From Ophiura sarsii (lineage: Eukaryota > Echinodermata > Ophiuroidea > Amphilepidida > Ophiuridae), in assembly GCA_035610835.1 (NCBI GenBank), contig CM069446.1:53534934-53598933 (forward strand): a DNA stretch of 64,000 nt. The letters run 5' to 3'. Under the pieces are notes generated by a model, which saw only the letters and a program-made list of their open reading frames with translations, ran no database searches and was not told the origin of the DNA. The number at the start of each line of letters is the position of its first letter. The stretch's first letter is position 1. Both the position numbers and the translations under genes were made by a program. Positions 56,491 to 64,000 of the stretch are shown here, one piece after another.

Positions 56491-56930
56491 CTTTAAAGAC
56501 ACAAGGCATTAGACTGATGCGCATTCTGGAAGTCAGAACGCCTCTGGATGAGCCCTCAAATAGGTATCACAACAAAGATGAAACGATTCAATACCACCTG
56601 TGTGACTATCTTACTGTATGGATGTTACTACTACTTCCTCTTGCTACAGGATAATGCTAAACATCCAACGCATGGATCATGTCCCACACATCGCAATTTA
56701 TGACATGACCACCGTGTAAAGCGCTGCCATACTCCGTCTCCCTGATGAAGAGCCTGCTAAAAGTTATGCCACCTACGCATCAACGCATGGCCGAAGGAGA
56801 CCTGGTCGTCCCTGCACAACATATCTGACATATATACAACGCTTACTAGGGAACAATGAAGGCATGGAAGAAACTTGTGGTCGCTAGCTCTGCAGCCGAA
56901 GGATGATGAAGATGATTAATAAATTCAGAG

Positions 56931-57230
56931 AAAAATATAGAGAAATTAATAAACAAATAATTTATTTTTTATTTTTCTTTGAAATCAATTGATTATTGCG
57001 TTTCTCAATCAAATTAATTATTTAACAATTATTTTATTAATCTAATCATTTAATTATTGTTAACCATCAACAATTAATTAATTGATTAATATGAATACAC
57101 AAATAAATCATAATAAAATTGATAAATGTTGAAGTCTCAATGTATCTGAAATGTTAAAATCTGGAAATGCATCGTGTCAATGAAAACTTGTGGTCTTTTT
57201 AATCTGCTGAAATATATTTTTGATTCATTA
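56931..57230. other. AT-rich DNA, nothing recognised
   Basis: Rich in TTAATTAATT words; no gene. Confidence 0.5.
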
Positions 57231-57647
57231 TTCATGAGCTTTTTGCAATGGGAAATTTATATGGGGATTCAGCGAAGGCACGCTATTTTCTTTAATTCTA
57301 TGGAACGGAATGAGCAGATGTTGCAGGAAACATGAATTTATTAATAGCAACACGTATGTTTAACTCATAGTGAAAAATTACAGTCCAAATTTAATATATA
57401 GGATGATTTTGACACCATAACCAAGTGTCTTGTCTTTAAAAGACTTTTGGTCTTTAGTGCTATAGTGTATTTGCAATAGGAAACCGGGAATAATTGACTA
57501 CAGTTACATTTAGCATTGACACCTGTACGAAGACTAAATATCCCGGCTAAATATCTTCTTTCATCATCATTCATCATTTATTCACACATTCTTTACATGT
57601 AGTAGTATCGAACCAATCCGAGAACAGGAAACTAGAATACGTGAGAG

Positions 57648-57971
57648 CATGTGTGGTCTAGTGGATAGCATGCAGGTCTCATAATACAAAGGTTGTGAGT
57701 TCTAGCCCCGCTACCGCCAACGTGTTTGTATCCTTGGGCAAGGTACTTATAGTCTCAATTGCCTCGTGGTTCGGAAGTCACGTAGAAACGGTGGTTCCGT
57801 GCATCGGAAGAGCTATTCCCGAGCACGTTAAAAGGTCAGACTCCTTCGTAAAGAGTAGGGGATCATCTCGGGTCTGTATCTGTACACACACACATCGGGC
57901 ATTCCTTTAATTTAGTCACTATTGGGTTTGTCCTGGCTCTTCAGCCTAAATGTTATAAATAAATAAATAAA
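57648..57971 (+). repeat. tRNA-headed SINE, type III, with LINE-shared tail
   Basis: Head TGTGGTCTAGTGGATAGC and GTTGTGAGTTCTAGCCCCGC; body GAAGTCACGTAGAAACGGTG; tail CACTATTGGGTTTGTCCTGG and CTCTTCAGCC, then (AAAT)n. The tail matches that of the LINE at 9398-9845. Confidence 0.82.
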
Positions 57972-58016
57972 ATACGTTGTTCAGACAGCACTGGTTCGTC
58001 GAACTTTACTGCGGTA

Positions 58017-58533
58017 ATAGACCATTTTAAATCCGAAAATATACGATCGGTTCCGAATGGTTCCGATTAGCCGAGTGTTTTGACACCCAGTTCCATGACT
58101 CGTGAGTCATGAAAACCCCCAGACATGCCGTAGAAAAACAAACGTGTTTTCACCCGTCTGCCGTTGTGGTAGATTGCGCTGGTGTTGGGGATAGATTGTC
58201 TCATTCACAAATTTGTATGTTGCGGTGTTTCAGTAACAAAAACGGTGAGATAAAAGAGATTCTGGGTAATACATTTTACCGTCTGCTCGATACATTTGGA
58301 AGTTGCCGGTATCGACAACATTGTTGATAAAAACAAAATAGCCTCGTTCCGCGTTTTACTTCTCATGGGTTTACGCGCGTATGTAAACAACGTAGTAAAC
58401 CACTAGGCGGACAACCAATTGTTATGAATGCGATCAACTGTTTCGAAGAACGCACTACGCACCTAGTCCAGGTCCAACTACCGTCGTGACCTGTTTTTCC
58501 GAAGACTTCCGATCTCAATTTGAAATGGTCTAT
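58017..58533. mobile_element. MITE, TAGACCATTT family, copy 4 (downstream of gene C)
   Basis: Paralogue of 22687-23184, ends ATAGACCATTTTAAATCC and GAAATGGTCTATA. Confidence 0.75.
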
Positions 58534-58547
58534 AACTAGTTTGTTAA

Positions 58548-58904
58548 AGGGACACAATGTCATCTTGAATTTTTTAACTTTTAATTAATTTACTTTAGAA
58601 TTTAAGATGAACATTAAAAACTGCCATTATTGTTGTTTCTACTAAAAAAACCCCCAGCAAAACATGATTAAAACAGTGTTTTGAATATGTTAGAATACCA
58701 CCCTTAACCATGTAAAATGCTGATCTGCCGGAGAACAGCATTTTTGAATCGACGTTTTGTTGTACAAAGAGGGCTGATATTTCTTAATCCTTATACATGT
58801 AGGTGTAAGTTCGTAATATAATTGTTAAAATATACAAATCCCAGTTTTTATCATATATTTTTGTAATTGAGTGAGCTGCATCCACCACATGTCTTAATGC
58901 CCCT
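58548..58904. mobile_element. TTAA-flanked insertion, gene C flank only
   Basis: TTAA at 58544-58547 and 58905-58908; ends AGGGACA and TGCCCCT form short inverted repeats. The gene A flank has TTGA at the equivalent unoccupied site (near 23196). 357 bp, no ORF. Confidence 0.72.
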
Positions 58905-59680
58905 TTAACATGATTGTATTTGTTATTAAACCAATTAAAATTGTATATTTCAATTGGTATAGTGTTGTGTGTGAGGGAGTATATGTATATTGCACATCCC
59001 TGATAGTGTTGCCCGCGACTATACACACTCGGCGCGCGACTCTTAGCCAATCAGAAGGCTGAAACTACACGCGGGCCCCACCTGGGTGATTTGGAGCAGA
59101 GTTTCGGTCTCGTTTTTCGCACGTTTGTTTTTGAACGACGTTTGTGATAACTTGCTCAGAATTTACCATCAAAATCTTCCGATTGTATGATTTGTAATTG
59201 AGCAGTGAACAAATAAAACGACCGGGGAAGAAATGTAAATATCCTAGTTGATCATTAAGTTAAATATGCTGCTTCATCGTTTCAATTATTTGAAGAAACG
59301 GTTATTTCTGTTGACTTAATACGCTTAATTTTACGGTAAAACATCAAGCTTAAAACACCCTTAAAACACGTCATTATTGACAATAAAAGGAACAATAACA
59401 TTGATAATACGCTAGCAGCGTCAAATTGTGTATGAATTAGGTCAATACATGCGTAAGTTTTGTTTCTCGAAAAAATAGAAAGGTCAATGCACTTGCGAAA
59501 ATGTTTACAGGCTCACAATAGCAATTCCCTGCAGGGTCGTGCCATTATTCACACATCAACATCAGCGAGCGTGCATTGATTTGTCTAATTTCTCCCGAAA
59601 CTTAACATACGTATTTATTGATCTACATATATAAAGGTTTTATTCGACGATAATATCAGATTTACAGTTTACTAACAATC

Positions 59681-60237
59681 ATAAAGTGTTCAACAAAAGA
59701 CATTCATATACTTTGTTTATGTCCTGTAGAGTGTCCTTCGATTATTCTATATCCAAACAGGCTAGATAGACATTTAGACGAATCTTTTCGGAACAATTTG
59801 GTACCAAACATGCCACAAAACAACAACGATAAACCATCCATTAGTAACACCATTTATTAAAAATCCGTTTTGAACGCACGTACGTAAAGCGGCGAGAAAT
59901 TGCTGCGTGTGGCACTTGAATGAAATGGATATTGATCACACAGTGCAACTGCGTTGGTTCGTGCCTGAACCAGCGGGCTATTTAGTTGCGAACAGGTAAC
60001 ATGTGGTCTTTTCTCCACGCGTAGTTTGTTGAAAATGTGAATTTGGCAACGGCACGGATATTCATTTAATGGTGCTCATCATGGCTTATCTTCGTCGCTT
60101 GGTGGCAAGTTTGGTACCAGATTGTGCCTAAAAGATCCATTCAAATGTCTATCTAGCCTCCTTGGTCAAAAAAAAATCAGAAGTTACTCTATGGGACATA
60201 AACAAAATGTATGACTTTCTTTTGTTGAGCACTTTAT
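59681..60237. repeat. Foldback directly after the gene C stop codon
   Basis: ATAAAGTGTTCAACAAAAGA at 59681 is mirrored by TCTTTTGTTGAGCACTTTAT ending at 60237. It corresponds to 24046-24611; both end 11 bases from the stop. Confidence 0.8.
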
Positions 60238-60238
60238 T
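60233..60238 (-). promoter_or_regulatory. Candidate poly(A) signal AATAAA, gene C
   Basis: AATAAA on the minus strand, 10 bases after the stop codon. Very close to the stop, so a minimal 3' UTR would result; the gene A equivalent is TATAAA. Confidence 0.4.
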
Positions 60239-60248
60239 ATTCAAAGCA

Positions 60249-60494
60249 TTACACTGGTTTCAAATCATCAGCTGCCACATGTTTGTAACCATCTTGCCCG
60301 ATTGGTCTTTTAGAGGGCGATAATTGCTGTGGTGGTTCTGATACAATCATGGGTGCATTGTGAAGATTTTCTCCATCCTCAATGGTTTCTGGTAACGCTC
60401 TGTTTCTTGTTTCTGGAAGCCACAGTCCCAATAGACCAGCAGTTAGTGCCATGACCCCGAATATGTTAAGAGGAAGATAGTGACTGGTGTTCTC
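60249..60494 (-). CDS. Gene C exon 11 (last exon, stop TAA)
   Basis: 246 bp, one codon longer than in gene A (an added residue in [11 protein letters not shown]). Helix 12 and the C-terminal tail ending DDLKPV. Confidence 0.9.
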   Translation of the reverse strand, partial: ENTSHYLPLNIFGVMALTAGLLGLWLPETRNRALPETIEDGENLHNAPMIVSEPPQQLSPSKRPIGQDGYKHVAADDLKPV

Positions 60495-63115
60495 CTAAGA
60501 ATGTGGAGAAAAATGTACACGGGAAGATAATTCATTTAACAACAAGTATAATTTAGTACAAATTACGTATTAGCACAACCTTTTATAATGCGTGTTCTGT
60601 CGGTTTATTAACTAGAGGACACACTGTTATTTAAATTTGGTTAAAGATGTTGTAGCCTACAGGCTACATCAAGGTCTGAAACGATCGACTACTTCTATCA
60701 GCTAAATTAATGACCGGTTGAACTGCCATTGTTTTAAAAATTTCTTCTCTCTTTATGAAAAGGAGGACGCGGCTATTAGTTTTACCATATTAGAAATAGA
60801 TTTGTCAGGAACCTTTCCCAACTTTTAAAGTTACTTTTAAAATTACTGAACCAATACTAAGCATGTTTGTACTTTATTAATGCATTCCTCATGATGAATC
60901 CAAATATGGTGATGAGATTAAATAATTTTGACATTTCTGAAACATTTTTTTGCAATTTTGGAACTGTCGTCTGATGACGACTGCCGCGCGGAAAGTTGTT
61001 AGTAGTATAGCAATTCCAATGTAGAGTGTGCCTTTTGTACTGAAAGTCATTTTTGGTTTTTTTTATTCATTTTCATAATTTTAGCGTTCTATTGATGCGC
61101 TACAATTTGTTTGAATGTTGTAAAATTTGCAATTATTAATTCCTCAACATAGATTCATACTCAATGATGTGTGTGTTTGACAAAATTATACTTACAAGGT
61201 ATACGATAAAAGGTGCCACTATCCCGCCTACTCGTGCCCATAAGGAGCAGCTGCCAAAACCTACATTTCTGTTTAGTTGAACATAGAATATAGAATCATA
61301 TGAGTATTTATAGTTTGATCAGTTTCAAATTGGCGAAGCCTTCTTCCAGTACATGACATAAATTGCCCGCTTAGGAGAGCTATTAATTTGGTCCGTGTAC
61401 GAGCGGTACTACTTGCTAACTGCATGGGTGAGTTTCCACTATGTTGCAAATTACATCCACGATCATGCGTTTAAACTACTCAATGGGCGTTGCAATACAG
61501 CCGGTTGGTTGCACACGAGAATTATGTCATATAGCAACCAGCTTTGATGGAAGGCGAATATTTAAATTTGGTGACGCCTAATGGCCAATAATTACAGAAG
61601 GACGCGAGCGCGCTGAAGGCAACAGGTGTACCGTGCATCATACTCGTGACGCGTGCGTGCACCCACAATCTCGTGCGTGTGGCCATACTTTCTCGCGTAC
61701 GCTTGGATTACCTTTGCGCGTGGAGAGATGAAAACTGAGTATTTCTCGCCAATTTGGAACTGATTAAACTATAATATATTCTTGCCAAGTATTTAATTTG
61801 AATCGACTGTATGTATAGATTTTGTTATCCCTAAAATCTTACAAGCGCCCTCAAGTTTGTAAGTTGTTCCGGGGTCTCAAAAAACGACTTCGTTTAGAGG
61901 CTAATATGATTCAATACGAATTGTTACGGTATTTAGAATCGAAGAATGACTTTCTTCACACCCTTATACAATGTATTACCCGTATGAGTTAATTGAACTT
62001 TGTGTACACATGTCCAGTTTGTGTAACTTTGATGAAAATTATGGAATAAATGTGCTTCTCTACACTAAGACCCATTTCATATGCCCCCACTCTAAGGGTA
62101 TGAAGGACTTTATTATTTAAATAAACTCAATAATTCAAATCGAGAATTGGTGTAAAATATTTTGGAGGGTATTGTATCTCTTACCTAATAGATGTTGGGA
62201 ATATCTCTGTAGCATACAGCCAGGCAACACCATAGCTAATGTTAATACAGAATTTACCTATAACTGCTGTAATGAGGATTGCTACTGATAGGTCTGTGCC
62301 AGAGGCTGAAATGAAATAAAACAAACCAGATAGCAATTTCACATTTCTGAATTTTATTTAAATCTAGGACTAGTTCCGTGCGGCGAGCGCAACGGTCAGT
62401 TATACTTCACTGTCAGATCATGGAAGTGGTCAGGACATAATTATTACAACAGATATGACCACCAAACTTGTTGCCTCTAGGTAAATGATCTGGCCTTTTC
62501 TAAATTGCTTGCCTCAAGATAAACACGCATGGATGGCTGATGTAGTACCTCTCCAACACTAGAATAGGATCTCTGCTACCACGGTTCAGAGGGTCACAAT
62601 TTCGGCATGACATACATTGCCCGCTTAGGAGCGCTAATATTCGGTCTGGTAAACCTATTGTTATCACTTACTACGAGAGGATTGCCTGGCTGTTTATTTA
62701 AATTCGGGGCGTGTACGAGCGGTACTACTTGCTAATTGCATGGTTGAGTTTCCATTATGTTGCAAATTACATTCACGCTCATGCGTTTAAACTACTCAAT
62801 GGGCGTTGCAATACAGCCGGTTGGTTGCACTTGAGAATTGTGTCATATAGCAACCAGCTTTGATGGAAGGCGAATATTTAAATTTGGTGAGGGTTTTTAG
62901 GGCACCAATTTATAGCGCTGCTAAGCGGGCCTTGTAGCCTAATGCTATTGGGGGAGGCACAAATCTAGTACTACTTCAATCAATTTTCAAAGATCTTTGT
63001 TTACTAAACAATAGGTACTCGAGGTTCACCTGTTTTCTCAGGAATACACGCTGTAACGATACAAGAGATTCCCGCTCCTATTAAAAACACACACATGTTA
63101 GGACGCCTTCCCCAC
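60249..63115 (-). CDS. SLC22-type organic cation transporter-like gene C (exons 8-11, 5' end outside window)
   Basis: The 3' part of a third paralogue. Exons in transcription order: 63030-63115, 62185-62305, 61196-61268, 60249-60494, with the same phases and near-identical lengths as gene A. Encoded marks: WGRRP in exon 8, [11 protein letters not shown] in exon 9, [20 protein letters not shown] in exon 10 and [13 protein letters not shown] in exon 11. No stop or frameshift is seen. Exon 7 and earlier exons should lie right of the window; none is in 63116-64000. The predicted role is as for gene A, and the substitutions leave open a different substrate. Confidence 0.87.
60765..61010. mobile_element. 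Degraded TTAA-type MITE (CACTTTCC family), gene C intron 10
   Basis: The interior matches 25320-25558, but the left end is lost (begins GGACGCGGCTATTAG) and the right end reads GCGGAAAGTTGTTAG. Confidence 0.6.
61196..61268 (-). CDS. Gene C exon 10
   Basis: 73 bp; encodes [20 protein letters not shown] and IVYL after a split Arg. Confidence 0.88.
61366..61580. mobile_element. Partial MITE with CCCGCTTAG left end, gene C intron 9
   Basis: Starts TTGCCCGCTTAGGAGAGCTA and carries the family interior (GTGTACGAGCGGTACTACTT, AGCCGGTTGGTTGCACACGA), but ends at GGTGACGCC before the right end. Confidence 0.62.
62185..62305 (-). CDS. Gene C exon 9
   Basis: 121 bp; encodes [20 protein letters not shown] and [14 protein letters not shown]. 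Donor GTAAGAG. Confidence 0.89.
62610..62943. mobile_element. MITE with CCCGCTTAG ends, gene C intron 8
   Basis: Full-length copy: CATGACATACATTGCCCGCT ... AGCGGGCC then TTGTAGCCTAATG. Confidence 0.68.
63030..63115 (-). CDS. Gene C exon 8
   Basis: 86 bp; encodes [15 protein letters not shown] and a PEKT end; acceptor TACAG, donor GTGAACC. Confidence 0.87.
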
Positions 63116-64000
63116 CTGTATAGAAATAACAATCAAAGAGTGAATTGATTTATACAGTTTTTGCCTAAATATCTTAAAAATAAAGTTTTCACACATGTCA
63201 GACGTTTCAATGTATTGACCAAAATCCACCGTTTGCCTGTGAAGCGGTAGCACCACCACCATTTGCCAGCTTAACATCCAGACTGAGTGGTCGTTACATC
63301 AACTGTGTAAACCAGGGATAGCACTGAATCGAAAATGTGAGAAGTCCCATGACATTTTTTAGGACCCCGTAGGACTTCAAAAAACAAATTTAAGGGGTCC
63401 CCCAAGAAATTGAGGGGTCCTGAAGTTTGGGTATTTGCATTTTTCACTTTTTTACGGACAGTTTTAATGGATTTATAAAGTGAGCAAAGGATGGATATGT
63501 AATTAACAGAATTTCTTAAGGTTTCCATTTCCATACATCGTCAAAATTTAAGGGGTCCCTTCAATTTTGATCGGGACCCGCAAGTCTTTCCAATTTGAAA
63601 CCTGACGCGTCACTACAATAAAGTGAGAGGTCTAGGACGCGCAGACGCGTCAGAATGCGACCCCTGGACTTTCGACTGTAAACTCATTGTAGTCTATCAT
63701 GCTTCTTAAATACATGTAGGCCTACTGGTAGAGATTTGGTGCTGATTCCGTTGTTGAGTACTGTCTTATAGGTGTGGTAGAGCATGACATTGTATTGTAT
63801 TTTGCGTACTTGGGACAGCTACGAGGGGCATTAAATAAATACCTGCAACCATTGAAAATCTCTGAAACGTGACATGTGTCAATAAAATAAACTTGTGATA
63901 CTTAAACTGTAAGTCTTACCCCTATCTCACGGAAGATTTCAAACACGTGGGTCATTTTTATCATGTAATTTCAGTACTATAAACATCATGGTCTCTGGAC
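63116..64000. other. Gene C intron 7 (partial), nothing else recognised
   Basis: No exon 7, SINE or (GAT)n found here, unlike the introns of genes A and B. A short ORF (63271-63534, minus) includes repeated AAGGGGTCC words and shows no family features. Confidence 0.5.

Larger units (their letters stand above)
54090..56930 (+). pseudogene. Decayed non-LTR retrotransposon (endonuclease and RT), interrupted by two hATs
   Basis: Frames in order: an apurinic-type endonuclease (STYNVRTL near 54112, GVGILVSKYRHR, SIYAPTES, LILGDFNARVG near 54530-54560), a reverse transcriptase (54862-55165: GMSLLSIAAKVYNKILLNR, NQAGFRPGRSC, TFIDFKKAFDSI), the catalytic FADDIALLE box near 55394, and after the insertions a C-terminal tail (SKTEYMTANC, RRRPGRPC). 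Frameshifts, stops and an internal deletion between endonuclease and RT show it is dead. Clade: RTE-like or a related APE-type group, not decided. The 3' end is near 56930. Confidence 0.85.
57230..60248. repeat. 3' flank of gene C, paralogous to 22200-24622
   Basis: Follows the same order as the gene A flank, with the SINE at 57648 and the TTAA element at 58548 as extra insertions. Confidence 0.83.

Overview
The window looks like nuclear DNA from a multicellular animal, probably a marine invertebrate and perhaps an invertebrate deuterostome. Three things point that way: short coding exons split by GT-AG introns, a solute carrier family known from animals, and dense young transposable elements (Penelope-like, non-LTR, hAT, piggyBac-like, Tc1/mariner-like and Harbinger-like remnants, tRNA-derived SINEs). 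The species assignment is an inference from general character; I recognise no diagnostic sequence.

The host genes are three tandem paralogues on the minus strand, all SLC22-type major facilitator transporters (organic cation / carnitine transporter-like). Gene B (left) has exons 1-8 at 1473-12402 and is cut by the window edge. Gene A (middle) is complete, with 11 exons between 24623 and 45215; these join in frame to 1686 bp, a protein of 561 residues. Gene C (right) shows only exons 8-11 at 60249-63115, the rest lying past the right edge. Exon lengths and intron phases match in all three, apart from a two-codon difference in exon 6 and two extra codons in exon 1 of gene B. Large blocks of intron and flank also match (1190-10300 with 27750-36800; 22200-24865 with 57230-60500), so the cluster grew by recent segmental duplication.

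Between and inside the genes almost everything recognisable is mobile or repetitive DNA. The left edge is a Penelope-like RT/GIY-YIG ORF. Between B and A (12.4-24.6 kb) lies an 8.2-kb structure bounded by inverted arms of about 600 bp, holding a broken Myb/SANT-like ORF and a large tetranucleotide array. Intron 1 of gene A holds a 5.56-kb terminal-inverted-repeat element inserted inside a CR1/L2-like LINE. Between A and C (45.2-60.2 kb) lie a G-rich region, an array of about 180-bp units, three small hAT elements with perfect 8-bp target duplications, and a decayed non-LTR retrotransposon with two of those hATs inside it.

Because the gene copies are so similar, one copy often preserves the empty site of an element present in the other. 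This gives direct evidence for insertion at several loci (piggyBac-type at 4048, 34938 and 58548; a LINE 3' end at 9400). The transporter genes probably act independently as paralogous plasma-membrane carriers; nothing here suggests an operon-like system. The most novel items are the two large non-coding TIR elements, the modular SINE families sharing tails with LINEs, and a long foldback directly after the stop codons of genes A and C.
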